Shown here in pieces: positions 13,040-24,580 of a DNA stretch of 64,000 nt. The translations under genes were made by a program, and so were the position numbers. Within the stretch, counting starts at the first letter, position 1. Each line of letters begins with the position of its first letter. This DNA is from Chamaecyparis obtusa (Eukaryota > Streptophyta > Pinopsida > Cupressales > Cupressaceae), in the NCBI GenBank assembly GCA_027943335.1, contig BSBK01008427.1, positions 267,154-331,153 of the forward strand. The letters are read 5' to 3'. The notes below the pieces were generated by a model that was given only the letters and a program-made list of their open reading frames with translations, was not told the origin of the DNA and made no database searches.

Positions 13040-13994
13040 GGCATTCAACATTCAAAAATGTCATAAAAAATTATAAAAATCAGAAAAAGTCTCAAAAAAA
13101 TGAACATCTTGGTGAAAACCTAGCAATAGGTGCCTTGATGATTCACAAAAAAATTGAAAAAATGAAAAATACAAAAAAAATTGAAAAAATGAAAAATACA
13201 AAAAAATTAAAAAAATGAAAAATACAAAAAAAATTGAAAAAATGTGAAATACAAAAAATTGAGAAAAAGAAAAAGTGCCTTGGTGAAAACTTGGAAACAG
13301 GCGCCTTGGTAGCAAAAATAGAATCTCTGCCAAGATGGTGAAAACCCGGCAAATGGGTGCCACTTGTTTCAAAATACTCCATCTATCAGCGCAATCTTGG
13401 TCTTTTCCAGCTTTCAGTCTTGCTTTAGTTTGTACATATCTCTCGATTTGTTTCTGCATTCCTATTTTCAATAAAATCGGTCTATACACCAATTGGTAAA
13501 AGCATCCATCTCCTATCAATGTTTAAACTTGGGGGCAATCAATGTCATATCCTATGGTCTTCAATATACCTCAGACGAGTCATATCCAGTTAGAGTCCTT
13601 TGAAGCTACATCTGAGTTAGTCAGTCAGTCTCCTCTCCAGAAAGGATTTTGCATCTACAACAACGCACTCAAACATCAACACAAACTGAAAACAATCTAT
13701 GCTTTAATTGCTTTTATCTCCTTGTATGCTTACTGATTCACATTGAGATTTTTGCATATTGTGTCATTTTGAGCTCTTCGATGATGTCCTTTATAGGATT
13801 TAGAGAGTGATGACTGGGGGCATAATCTTTTCTTTGTCTTTTTCTTGTATGTGAAAATCTAACAACTTTGGAAATTTTGGATTGAAATGGTGTCCATATG
13901 TAAGAGCCTCCATCTTGTATTGGATGGCCATGAGTACCTCGACCATTGATACCTAGAAAATTCAAAGAAGTCTGATCTAACTATTGTCTTTTCG
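13040..13994 (+). other. 3' UTR of element A with three hairpin repeats
   Basis: Directly after the pol stop, A-rich tracts separate three copies of a 24-25 nt hairpin at 13111-13134, 13282-13305 and 13337-13361. The outer stem is GGTG with TGCC or CGCC, followed by a four-A bulge. The inner stem is CCTA/TAGG, CTTG/CAGG or CCCG/TGGG with loops GCAA, GAAA or GCAAA. The remainder (13400-13994) matches element C's 3' UTR up to ATTGTCTTTT, where it jumps directly into the LTR. About 1.9 kb present in C is missing, including the PPT. Confidence 0.75.
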
Positions 13995-15183
13995 ACATCA
14001 AAGTCCTAACCTAAGGCACATTTGCACATCAATTTATCAAAAACCTAATTGATTATCTTAATTCTGCATCAGAGAATATTCCTTGAAATATTCCTTATTT
14101 ATCCTAATTATCTTTGATTTAATAATTATTTGGTGATAAATCATATTTATCCTAAAGTTTGATTAATTGAATATTTAATTAATCAGATTTAATTCTGCCA
14201 CTTAATTATTTAATTAGATTTAATTCAATTTATTCCTAAATTGTATTATTTAATTTTGACAATAAATCTAAAATCTCATGACTAATTGATTAAATTCTTA
14301 TTTAATTAATAAATGTCAGTTGTCAATATTTAATAATATAGTTTTTGAATAAAAGTTTGATTTAATAATTGATTAACCCATAAATTAGTTGTTTTAAATT
14401 TAAAATCAGTTAAGTTGAAGATAAATCACTTTATTTTTAAAATTAATTCATAATTATCTATGCACATTTGAAAGAGCAATTAAACTTTAAATCAGAAAAT
14501 CAATTCAAGTTGTTATCTTTTGGAAACTCAACATCTATTTTGAGTTGAAAATTGATCTAAACTTCTGATTTGAGTTAAAAAGCTATTTTTTTCATGATTT
14601 GCATGATTTTGTGAGTTGATTTGTTTCTAAATTTGTGTTAACTAAAAAATCAACCCGAGTTTATCAAGAGTGATTTATGGCTTTTCCCAATGCATCCTCA
14701 AGCCCTGGATTTCTATAAAAACAAGGCTAAGCTCTTCACAATCTCATATCTCTCGAATTTGCACAATTACTTTGGCAAATTACATACAAAGAATCAAGCT
14801 TTTGCGACATGCAACTTTGTGAGATCAATTCATAATTTTTCATAGTTTTCATATCAATCCATATCATTGTTAGATTAAATCTGCATATCATTTCATTCAA
14901 TTCTGAATTAGATTCATACAATTTTTCATCCTAATTGCATAGAAAATACAAAAATATAGATTAATCTGCATTCATTCTACATTCATCTTTTAGCATTAAA
15001 TCCTTCATTTAGGTGTTGCATTGTCACAGATCTCGGTCTAATCTGAGAATACATACTCGCACCTACTAGAAGGCAATAAATCACCTCCTTAGCTTAGTTT
15101 CAATTACTTGCAGATTTTAATTTTGCTAACCTCTAATGTTTTACTAAAGTGTTGTGTCCGTAGCTAGGTACAATTTTCACACA
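13995..15183 (+). repeat. 3' LTR of element A, 5'-truncated
   Basis: It matches the 5' LTR from position 67 onward (ACATCAAAGTCC) to the CA-rich end. The first 66 LTR bases are gone together with the PPT. It keeps a good TATA box (TATAAAAA at about 14713), unlike the 5' copy. Confidence 0.9.
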
Positions 15184-16560
15184 TACAAACATAATCAACA
15201 CTCTCAATTTGAGAGTGTCTTTCACAACCAACCTTGTTTTATACTTCTTAATACCTCCATCTGAACCAATGTTTTTTTTAATACCCATTTGCAACCAATA
15301 GCTTTTCCTCCTTTAGGAAATGTTCCAAGATCCCATGTATCATTTTTTTTTCAAAGCTATCATTTATTCATCCATAGCTTTTTTTAAAGATTCAACGTCA
15401 TTCATACCTAATACCTCTTCTAGAAATATAGCTTCATCCACGCTAGTATTTAAAGAAAAATACATCTCCAATCATCATAAGAATAACTTTCAGGTGGTTT
15501 TCTAGACCTTTTAGACATTTGAACAAGTTGTGTTGGAGGTTCTTCCTCCTTTTTTGAAGATTCAGAGCTAGATTATCTCTCCTCAACTTCTTGTCTCTCT
15601 AGGGCCTTGATTCAACTTTCTGAGGCATAGAAGGAAGATTAATAGCATCTTCCCTTTTATTTTATTCAAGCTATGACATAATAAAATTAGGCTTAGTTTC
15701 TCTAAAATTAACACTTCTACTATGTATTACCTTTTGTGCAATAGGGTCCTAAAGCTTGCATTGTTTCACACCATAACTATATCCGATGAAGACACATTTT
15801 ATAGCCTTGTTCTCTAATTTTATTTTATTTTCATTTAGCACATGTGCATATGCCTCACAACCAAAAACTCTAAGATGTCTCAATGAAGGCTTATGATCTA
15901 ACCATGCCCCCATAGGTGTTTTGTCAACAAGATTTGATGTAGGATACCTATTAATCAGGTAGCAAATAGTAACATCAAATTTAACACAAAACCTTTGTTT
16001 AAGGCCAACACCAATCAACATACTCCTAGACTTCTCTATAAATGTCTTGTTCATCCTTTCTACAACTCCATTCTGTTGTGGAAAATACAAAGTTATCTTC
16101 TGCTTATGAATGCCACAATCTTTACAAAATCTATCAAAATTATTAGAAAAATATTCACTAACATTATTGGTCCTCAAATATTTTATTTTCCTTATAATCT
16201 ACAACCATTGCTTTAAATTCTTTAAATCAACTAAAAACATAATATTTATTGTTTATAAAATATACCCATGTCCTTCTTCCATAATTACCAATAAATAAAA
16301 CATAATATGTGGATTTTCTAATGGAAGGAACATTTGTAGGACCAAACACATTAGAATGAATAAGATCCATCATGCCACAATATTTATGAGAACTCAAGTA
16401 AAAATGAGTGTGGTTTTGTTTTCAATAAATGAAATTCTCACAAAATTCAAAATCAAGATTAAAATCATTCAAAAATTCAATGGGGTTATTCTTTTTCTAG
16501 GTCCTTAGACCCTTCTCTCCAATGCGACCAAGTCTCTAGTACAATAACATAGTATAATCT
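15184..16560 (-). pseudogene. Ty1/copia relic: integrase and N-terminal RT
   Basis: On the minus strand, from right to left, one reads a pre-integrase box (RLGRIGEKGLRT near 16500-16540), then LIHSNVFGPTNVPS (first catalytic Asp changed to Asn), and FIGNYGRRTWVYF. Next come MRTNNVSEYFSN (second catalytic Asp changed to Asn) and YFPQQNGVVERMNKTF with the Glu kept (16177-15749). The RT start follows: DTWDLGTFPKGGKAIGCKWV and YKTRLV, with SVDYV next to 15190. The integrase would be inactive. The reading frame continues at 1980 on the far side of element A. Confidence 0.85.
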
Positions 16561-17579
16561 ATAGGTAACTTTGATTCAAAATATTAAAAAAAGCCTCACA
16601 TTCCCAAAATCCATGACCATTTGTCTTTGGTGAAACTATCACCTTTTCCAATGACATATCTATAATGTCATAAATTTACACCTTGGTGTAGTTTACCATT
16701 ACATAATGTTCCTACATTCTAGATAAAATGAAAAATTCAACATACCCTCCACTTTTCCTTGTCAACCATCTATTGAGATACCTAGCCACACAACATGGTT
16801 GACCTAGGACATGTGCATGCTTTGAAGATGTTTGCATAGTGAACACTTCTCCCATAAATCTACAAATGTGCAGTGAGCCATTGAAGCATTATAACTACCA
16901 CCCCTACAACATATGATCGCATACCACCACCCACTAACACCAAGATTTGATCATTTTCTATTATAACTCCATTTTCAACCTCATTTGATCTTCTTCACTC
17001 ACTTTGTGCTTATTGATGTTGGTTTCACTTCACCATTATGCTTAGACAACTTCTCCACCACCTTCTTATTGTATTGACACAACTTTGTGCATGATTTTGT
17101 AGCTTTTATGCATTTACACTATTACTATCAATAATTATCCTTCACTTCATTGAGCTTTAGATTCATGATCTCTGAGGGGAGTTTCTCATTATTCTATTTT
17201 ACATTTTATTGAGCATACCACTTTGTTCTCACATCTTCTTGTTATTTCTTACTTGCTATCATTTCCTATTTTAGTTATTTATTATCAATTATACGTCTGG
17301 CTATGTGTAGAGGTGGAAACACCAAAATGAGGGTTTGACTGCGCAAGCTCCTATACAACCCACAACCATTTTCATTGTTTCTATGTGTGCAAGTTCATTA
17401 GAGGGAGAAAGGAATTGGTTCATTGGTTCCAACAACATTCTTTGTTTGTAAGCTTCTCTAGTCCTTCATCCATTTATATTATCTTCATTTTTGTAGTCTA
17501 GTTTTCTTTTTCACACTCTATTATTAGCTTAGTCTATCTTTTGTTATCATAGTTAGTTTACATTTTGTTGTTGTGATCT
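16561..17579. other. Unassigned sequence between copia relic and Tat D
   Basis: It is probably the upstream (gag) end of the minus-strand copia element, but I see no zinc knuckle, no LTR end and no open frame worth reporting. The last 100 bases or so may be decayed integrase of element D. Confidence 0.4.
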
Positions 17580-17972
17580 CTATACTCTATGTTCGATTTA
17601 CCTTCATTGTGTGTATCATTATAGAATCTTGTCACATATGAGGACTACCATGCATCTAGGCCTCATGAGTTAGAATTTCCTGATGAGAAGTGCTAGAATG
17701 CCCTGAATCACTTATTGGCCTACCAAAATTGTCTCTACAGAAGATGTAATAAGAAATTTGGTTGGGTTTTTGTGATGAAAGATATAGTATTAATGGAAAA
17801 TCATTAAAAATTGGTTGATAGAGAGAAACTCGATAAGTTTAAGCCAAATTGGCTCGGTCCCTATATTTTCACAATGACATATAGAATATGTACATATCAT
17901 ATGTCTATGTTAGAGGGCCACCCTATGCTAGAGCCTATAAATAACATGCAAATTTGCATGTTTTATACATAG
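17580..17972 (+). pseudogene. Integrase C-terminus of Tat relic D
   Basis: This frame aligns by eye with the integrase ends of A, B and C: DLPSLCVSL, then NLVTYEDYHASRPHELEFPD, a decayed linker, and DKFKPNWLGPYI (the GPY motif) ending MFYT with TAG at 17970-17972. It is much more diverged than A-C and has stops at about 17613 and 17694. It marks the pol end of an older Tat element whose 3' UTR follows, and whose 3' LTR appears at 58723 beyond element E. Confidence 0.75.
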
Positions 17973-19610
17973 CTCTCATGATTCCCTTTTTTAACAAAAA
18001 ATGTCAAAAAACCAACAAAATATACAAAATACAAAAAAAAAGCAAAAAGCAAAAAAATAGTGAGCTTCATGAAAACTTGGAAAACAAGTGTCTTGTGTGA
18101 CACTAATAAACAAAAATACAAGATAACTAATTTTTCCTATGGTGAAAACCACTTTGGTGGTGCCTTGGACAAGTACCATGGTGAAAACCTTGAAATCAGG
18201 TGCCATGCATAGAGATTTTCGCTCCATTCTCTACCTTCACTCTACCTTAAATGTTTGTCATTCCATTGTTACATTGTCATCCACCTCACACTTCCATAAT
18301 AATCATCTTGTCATATTAACTAGTGGCTTATGATTCATTAGTCTCTTATGTCAATTTAACCCTCCATAATCATCATGAGTCAGTCCATCACACCAAACCC
18401 ATAATAAGTCATCTTATGTCCTGATTGAGGGTAAGAACTATGTCACAATTCTTTAAAAATTCTGAAAAAATCCAAAAAAATATAATTGAAAAAATCCATT
18501 TTTTTTATTAAAAGTCTAAAACAATCATAAAAATAATAATAAAAGCTTTGAAAAACCCCTAAAAACAAAAACAAAATAAAAATCTTGCAATAAATCTCCT
18601 TTTGCTTATTTTTAATAAAGTAATCTTTTTGCATTAACATGCATTGAATGAACATCAAACACATCACAAGTCTGAATATAAATCATGCATCAATCAACAA
18701 ACTTATCAATTGGTCCTCAATCAAATTGGTTATCTTGTCTTATCAATTTTTCAATTAAAATCAATCCTTTTGTCATATAGTCAACATGCCTTAGATAGAA
18801 GATGGATATACTTGAAACCAGATAAGTTGGTCTTATATGAGGTACCACATTCCTGAAACTAGACATCATCATTCATCAATGCCATCATCACACAAATCCA
18901 TATCATAGACATAAAAAATAGTATGATTGTTGACTTCTTGTTCAAGTCAGTCTTATCTATTTTTTATTTATGATAAGTCATGTTCCTATGCTTCTCCAAG
19001 ATATCCACAAGTGATAAGAGAGGCTAGGATGGTTCATGGCTTTATTTTTCTTTGTTTTCTATTTTTGGGATGTTTTTCATGAATTTTGAGGATAGGTATT
19101 TTTTGTGTCTATGTTGGTATGTTCACATATGAGAAAAGTATCATAGGTGGACAATATTGTCATGAATAACAATGCTCATGACTGTTACACATACCTTGAC
19201 CTTTAGTACCCACACCCTTAGGTAAATGAGAATATTCCTTGTCTGTTACAGGTGCTTATTAAATGCAAAGGGAAAATTCCATTTTGTTATGTCAATATCT
19301 TGATGCAGACATAGACATTTTGCTAAATAAAAGTGACTCAATGATAAAAATAATTGCTCAAAGCATGAAGATTCAAATGAAAGTGATATTCATGAATTAT
19401 GGATTTCAATATTAGTTCATCCTTGAACATAATCTACCTAATCATTTCCTAACTAGGTTTTCTAATATTTCTTCTATTAGTCAAATTAGTCAATTATCAA
19501 ATCAGATAAATTATTTAATCATTTGTCTTATATAGACTATGTCTTTCCTAAAACTAGATGTAATCACTTGTCTTATATAGGATGGGTCCTTTTTGAAACT
19601 AGACATATTC
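17973..19610 (+). other. 3' UTR of Tat relic D with three hairpin repeats
   Basis: A-rich tracts are followed by three hairpin-type repeats at 18068-18092, 18141-18164 and 18180-18204. The second reads GGTG, AAAA, CCAC, TTTG, GTGG, TGCC: a fully paired inner stem different in sequence from those in A-C. The rest to 19610 shows no genes. TTATC at 19611-19615 is the left target duplication of element E. Confidence 0.65.
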
Positions 19611-19615
19611 TTATC

Positions 19616-20579
19616 TGATGCAGGAGCATCCTAGGATTCTTGGCAATCCCAACCAAAAATATGTTTGTCTTTGAAGCTAGATTGTTGGTTTTGATCTCGG
19701 TTTGGTGGAGTTCTTGCTCGACTTGGGAGACTGGTTACTTGGTTTATGTGGTTATCGGGATGCTCAGTCTCTAAAGAATGCTTAGTGACTGAAGGCATCG
19801 GTTCACTGGCCCTTGACAATAACTGTGTTCCTCGGTCATGCTTGGCATGGTTGGTCAACTGGTGCACGATTATTTCTTCTATTGCTCGGTGTTCTTGCTT
19901 ACCAATTGGATTGTTTGGATAAATCGGCTTGGCCGACTAGTGCATTTAATTTGGGTCAGGCTCCTCGTGTTATGGATTAACCATTGGATGTGTGGGGACC
20001 TAGATCTAGTGTGTTGCATTCTTCTATGCAAATTTGATGACCGTTTGGGGTTGTCTTTGAGAGTTTATTTATTTTTTAAGGCTATGTGAGAGCCGACTGA
20101 TGTTTTAGCATTTAATATTTATTTGTAAGGGTTTATTGTTTCATCAGCCGACTTGTGGCTAGGAATCAATATTTATAGGATGCTTGGGTAGATGTTTAGG
20201 AATCAGTTTTGGGTGGGAAGAAGGTTAGTAGCCTGCGAGGTTAGGAGCAGGAAGATTGCTTGGAAGTTGGAGTATAAGTTTAGATCTTTCCTGGGTGCCT
20301 ACCAGTGTGTTGTGTGTTACCAACCTGGGCTAGCTGAATGCTGATGTTGGGGAAAATATTTGGATCCTGTGAGATCTTGTAGACTATTACTTGCTTTGTA
20401 ATTGGTCGTAACCAGGAAGGCCTTACAGCTTGGCACATTGCATGTAATCGATGTTTTCATGAATATAGACTTATGTTTCATTACAAATCTATTTTTGTTA
20501 TTGTGTATTTCCACTGCATATTGGTTTGGCTGCAAGGTCAGTCAGTCCTTAATTGGATCCACCCACCTTCACTACATTA
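19616..20579 (+). repeat. 5' LTR of element E
   Basis: It is 964 bp, starting TGATGCAGGAGCATCC and ending CACTACATTA. The 3' copy starts TAATGCAG and ends CTGCATTA, so the LTR termini form an inverted repeat around GCAG/CTGC. A roughly 190-base sample differs at about 10% of positions between copies. The end is TA rather than the usual CA in both copies. Confidence 0.85.
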
Positions 20580-20581
20580 AG

Positions 20582-20592
20582 TGGTATCAGAG
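20582..20592 (+). other. Primer binding site of element E (initiator tRNA-Met)
   Basis: TGGTATCAGAG lies two bases after the LTR. It is the standard plant PBS complementary to the 3' end of initiator methionine tRNA. Confidence 0.85.
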
Positions 20593-20671
20593 TGAAGTTT
20601 GTTCTTGTTTGAGCAAAGTCTATTCCTATTGGAGCCAAGTGGATCTTGTGTATCTAGTTCTTGATTTGAAG

Positions 20672-21736
20672 ATGCCTCCAAGGACAAATAGAGAGATCCC
20701 TGAAGAAGAAGAAGCTACTAGAGAATTATGTCTTGATGATTTTAGGGCTTTGCAGAAACAAGTGCAAGACCTACAAGAGGAATTGAGAAAGAAGCCTACC
20801 TTGAAAGAGGATAGTGATGATGAATCTAAGGAAGATCATTTTGAAGAAGCTATAGAAGAAGCTAGAGATTATAAGGAGAATCAAATTATGAAAGCTATGT
20901 CTAAGATTGGGAAGAGACCTAAGATTGAAGTTTCTACATTTGTTGGAAGCCTTAGGCCTGAAGAATTAATTGATTGGATCAATGAGATTGATGAATACTT
21001 TGAGTATGAAGAAATAGAAGATCTTGATAGGGTTAGATTTGCAAAGACTAAATAGAAAGGTCATGCAAATATCTGGTGGAGAGAAGTTCAGTTGGAAAGA
21101 GGTAGAAGAGGAAAAGAGATCACTAAGTGGAACCGAATGGTTGATAAGTTGAAGAAATAATTCATTCCAATGGATTATGAATTGGACATGTTTAAAAAGA
21201 TGCAAGCTTTGAAGGAGACTAACAAATTGGTACAGGAGTATATCGAGGAGTTTTATAGAATCCTAATTAGGATTGGTCATTCTGAAGCTAATAAAGAGAA
21301 GGTTGCTAGGTATGTCTATGGTTTGAGACCTAGTATTTAGGAAGAGTTACTTATTGTGTGGATGACAACAATTGGTGATGCTTATCAGATGGCATTAAAG
21401 ATTCAAGAGAAGCTGAATAGAAAGTATGAAGGAAAATAGAACAATAGGAACAGAGGTGGTAAAACCTGTGAGAAAGTTTTTGAGAGTAATGTGATAAAGA
21501 ATCCTAAGTCTGATGTAGGATCTGGCAGTGGTCAAGTTACTAAGAATGCTAGATAGAGAGGAAGGTGGAAGAATGAGTTCACCGACACTTGTTATAATTG
21601 TGGTGAAGCTGGTCATAGAAGTTGGCAGTGTCCTAAGAAAATAGTTGCATTAGCTACTGAAGAAGACATTGAGAATGTTTCTAAGAAAGGTGAGACACTT
21701 ATCACTAGGAGATTAGTTACATGTGTTCATGAACTA
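20672..21736 (+). pseudogene. Chromovirus-type gag, element E
   Basis: It starts MPPRTNREIPEEEE. A glutamine-rich helix (QKQVQDLQEELRKK) and an acidic stretch are followed by the retrotransposon-gag capsid fold (FVGSLRPEELIDWINEIDEY, KGHANIWWREVQ, VQEYIEEFYRILIRIGH, ARYVYGLRPSI). A CCHC zinc knuckle CYNCGEAGHRSWQC lies at about 21590-21631. The frame is kept throughout, but in-frame stops occur at 21053, about 21158, 21338, 21437 and 21554. All are TAG or TAA where CAG or CAA would fit, as expected from decay of methylated cytosines. Confidence 0.85.
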
Positions 21737-22120
21737 GTGCAAAGAAGGAATTTATTTAGAACTAGATGTAAATGCAAGGATAAGGTATGCAATTTCATAG
21801 TTGATGGTGGTACTTCTAAGAACTTTGTTTTAGATGAAATGGTTAGTAAGATGAATTTGGAAAGAAGGAAACATCCTAATCCTTATCAGATTAGTTGGAT
21901 ACAAGATGTTTCTAAGGTTAGAGTTGAAGAACAATGCTTGGTTAAGTTTCAGATTGGATCTTACCATGATGAGATATTGTGTGATGTATTGCCTATGGAT
22001 GCTTGTCATCTGTTGCTCGGTAGACCTTGGCAGTTTGACAAAAATGTTTTGTTTGATGGTTGTGCTAATACCTATGTGGTTAGGCATGAAGGAGCTCGAC
22101 CTAAGTTGATACCTCTATAG
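21737..22120 (+). pseudogene. Chromovirus-type aspartic protease, element E
   Basis: It continues in the gag frame. The active site reads CNFIVDGGTSKNFV, followed by HPNPYQISWIQD, LVKFQIGSYHDEILCDVLPM and the conserved DACHLLLGRPWQFDK. This is the usual chromoviral retropepsin with its second motif intact. The segment ends at TAG 22118. It would have cleaved the polyprotein, although none of the downstream enzymes are present in this element. Confidence 0.85.
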
Positions 22121-22405
22121 GAGACATGGGTTAAGGGATGTGGAGTTATCAGGTGTTGTCCTTATGACAAACCTCAGGAGAAAAAGGTTGATGAACCTTT
22201 TCCTGTTAAGTCAAGTTTGAAGGAAAAGGAGAGTGATATCTCTAAGGAGTTTGTTGAGATTAAGAAACAAATGGTTTTGCTAGTAGAGATGGTTCAGAAG
22301 ATGGTTACATTTATGACACAGAGAGATGCATATGATACTAATTTGGTTGAGGAGTCTGGAGAAGATGAACCTTATCGAGGCACTGAGGTGATTGGTAGTG
22401 GTTAG
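22121..22405 (+). pseudogene. C-terminal extension after protease, element E
   Basis: The same frame continues past the TAG with KPQEKKVDEPFPVKSS and a heptad-like stretch (FVEIKKQMVLLVEMVQKMV) that may form a coiled coil, then an acidic end and TAG at 22403. I do not recognise a domain. In autonomous chromoviruses, RT would follow about here, so this may be the spacer before a deleted RT-integrase region. Confidence 0.55.
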
Positions 22406-22612
22406 AGTCAGTTGTTATCAGTTGCTGACCGAAGGGATAAGCATAGTGAGAAGCAGAAGGACTTTCTGTGTGAGACAGTGAATGAAGTGAAGACTACTTG
22501 GAATGAAGGACAAGAAGAGATATGGGTTAAGAATAGATTTTACATACCTGTTCAGATTCCCTTGAGGCATTCTTGATTTCCTCATGAGAAAATCTTTCTT
22601 ACCTGGGGTGTC
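22406..22612 (+). other. Short 3' region and polypurine tract of element E
   Basis: There are about 200 bases without a recognised domain. ACCTGGGGTGTC immediately precedes the 3' LTR and is the best candidate for the plus-strand primer site, though it is a weak purine tract. Confidence 0.45.
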
Positions 22613-23268
22613 TAATGCAGGAGCATCCTAGGATTCTTGGCAATCTTGTATCAACCAAAAATATGTTTGTCTTTGAAGCTAGATTATTGGTTTTGATCTT
22701 GGTTTGGTGGAGTTCTTGCTCGGTTTGGGAGACTAGTTACTTAGTTTATGTGGTTACTGGGGTGCTCGGTCTCTAAAGAATGCTCAGTGACTGAAGGCAT
22801 CGGTTCATTGGCACTTGACAATAACTATGTTCCTCGGTGATGCCTGACATGGTCGGTCAACTGGTGCATAATTATTTCTTCTATTGCTCGATGTTCTTGC
22901 TTACCAACTAGATTGTTCGGATAAATCAGCTTGGCCGACTGGTGCATTTAATTAGGGTCGCACTCCTCAAGTTATGGATTGACTATTGGACATGTGGGGA
23001 CCTAGATCTAGCATGTTGCATTCTTCTATGTGTATCTGATGACCATTTGGGGCCGTCTTTGAGAGTTTATTTATTTTGTAAGGCTATGTGAGAGCCGACT
23101 GATGCTTTACAATTTAATATTTATTTGTAAGGGTTTATTGTTTCATCAGCCAACTTGTGGTTGAGAATCAATATTTATAGGATGCTTGGGTAGATGTTTA
23201 GGCATCAGTTTTGGGTGGGAAGAAGGTTAGTAGCTTGGAAGCTTAGGAGCAGGAAGATTGCTTGGAAG
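22613..23268 (+). repeat. 3' LTR of element E, part 1
   Basis: The first 656 bases of the 3' LTR match 19616 onward. The LTR is cut at GGAAG (23264-23268), the left target duplication of element B. Confidence 0.85.
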
Positions 23269-24238
23269 TGTATGCACCCAAAAATGGTCACCTAGACTTT
23301 GGGCCCCATTTATTCAATTTATCAATCCTGAATCATTTTGATCATTTATCAATATTTTCAACATTATTAATTTCTTGATCAAGTCTTAATTTCGATCATA
23401 TATTGGATTTTTATCCTTGGGCTAACCATTTATCCTAAGTCTTTATTTGATTAAAAGAAATATTTCCTCCCCTTTTAATTAAATAAAAAGCCCCACTTTC
23501 CTCTTATCCTAAGTTGCACAAATAAAATATTATTCCTATTTTATAAAAAGGGAAAAAGCACTTTTTGTCTCACATGAGGCTCAAAAGTCAACACTTCACT
23601 CTCATTGGAGGATGTTTGTGCACATGGATTGCTCCCCTTTCAACCTCCACCGCTGATTAAGACTTTTTGCCTCTTAATCTCAATGGTCCATTTCACCTCA
23701 TTTCTTATAAAAGGAGAGCTCTCTCCTTCATTTGCATATCCATGTTTTATGCTAATGTTATGCTGTAGGTTTTAGGTGCATTTGGAGTTTGAAGACATTG
23801 AAGACTTGTTGCATTTCATTATAGTTGCATATTTGCTTTTTTAGTTGCATAATAATGGCATCCTTAGTGTAGATTTCCTTTTATGCAATAGAATAAGCTC
23901 ACATAGTCTAAATAGGAGGCATTGTAATCCATTGCTATTTCCTTTCATAGATTAGTCACATTGTACTTTCATTTCCATAGCTTAGATTGCATTCTCATAT
24001 AGCTTGCATTGCATTGCATATTGGATTCTTGGAGATATTGGCATTGTTGCCCTTATCTTCATTGTGAATCTCTCATTGTGTGGTTGACTAGCAAGGTCAC
24101 AAGTTTGTAGCTCTAGCTGAGAGCCATTTTCAACCTTGCAACTCCATGCATAGAGAGCTATGAGCCACTTTGTGAGGCCTCATTCTTGAGCAACCTTGCA
24201 TGTAATGGTTCATAGAAGTACATATTTTAGTGTGTACA
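23269..24238 (+). repeat. 5' LTR of element B
   Basis: It is 970 bp, TGTATGCACCC to GTGTACA. A TATA box (TATAAAA) lies at 23706-23712, followed by GGAGAGCTCTCTCC, a short palindrome. It differs from the 3' LTR at about 14 positions, mostly transitions. Confidence 0.93.
23706..23712 (+). promoter_or_regulatory. TATA box in 5' LTR of element B
   Basis: TATAAAA in TTCTTATAAAAGGAGAG is conserved in the 3' LTR at 39891-39897. It is the likely core promoter for the element's genomic RNA, with transcription starting about 25-35 bases downstream. Confidence 0.6.
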
Positions 24239-24242
24239 TTTC

Positions 24243-24260
24243 TGGCGCCCACCGTGGGGC
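24243..24260 (+). other. Primer binding site of element B
   Basis: TGGCGCCCACCGTGGGGC lies four bases after the LTR. It is the same site as in A and C with one base different (GCGCC for GCACC). I did not assign the tRNA. Confidence 0.8.
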
Positions 24261-24354
24261 AGAGTAGATAGCTTTGTCCTTTCATTTGATGCATTTTTCA
24301 TTATTTTTAGATTAATTTTTGAAAAAATCTGCGTTCTCTATTTTTTTGTCTCAG

Positions 24355-24580
24355 ATTATCGTGCGACACTTCTCAGAAATATCGCGCAATATACTTCCTG
24401 TCTTGGCGCGATAATTCACTCGGAAAGAGTATCGCACGCATATATTGACTTCTGTCACCTGACATCGGGCGAAGTATCGCCTGTCATCGTGCGAAGTATC
24501 GCGCGACTGAGAAGTATCGCCCGACTATAGGAAACTATATCGCACGATACTATTGAAGACTGAGAAATATCGCTTGGTCT
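24355..24580. repeat. TATCGCGCGATA-type cluster 1, element B leader
   Basis: About ten copies of a motif derived from the palindrome AGTATCGCGCGATACT occur within 225 bases: ATTATCGTGCGACACTT, AATATCGCGCAATAT, AGTATCGCACGC, GAAGTATCGCCTG, GTATCGCGCGACT, ATATCGCACGATACT and others. Spacing is irregular (20-40 bases), and intervening sequences are unrelated apart from frequent GACTGAGAA. Confidence 0.75.

Larger units (their letters stand above)
1981..15183 (+). mobile_element. Ty3/gypsy Tat-clade retrotransposon A (defective)
   Basis: A 13.2 kb LTR retrotransposon runs LTR, PBS, leader, gag, protease, G-patch, linker, RT, RNase H, second RNase H, integrase, 3' UTR, LTR. The second RNase H after the normal one is the hallmark of the Tat clade. 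The polyprotein lies mostly in one frame, with about a dozen stops. A one-base loss near 10220 in RT is undone by a gain near 11800 before integrase. It sits inside a copia RT gene: the copia frame reads ..SVDYV before and DIFSPVAK after the insertion. Target duplications are not cleanly recognisable (ACCAT on the left, ACAAA or TACAA on the right). The 3' LTR lacks its first 66 bases and the PPT. A is close kin of element C. Confidence 0.9.

Noticed and set aside
13061..13519. Minus-strand phenylalanine-rich open frames over the 3' UTR (also 34579-34876 and 54268-54450)
   Set aside because: They are the complement of A-rich tracts around the hairpin repeats; no start context, motif or conservation as protein.
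1981..15183. Endogenous virus with an envelope gene
   Set aside because: No env-like frame lies between integrase and the 3' LTR in A, B or C; the only extra gene is the antisense PMD gene in B.
20402..20671. Upstream extension of E's gag frame into the LTR
   Set aside because: The open frame starts inside the 5' LTR and crosses the PBS; the gag-like start is the ATG at 20672.
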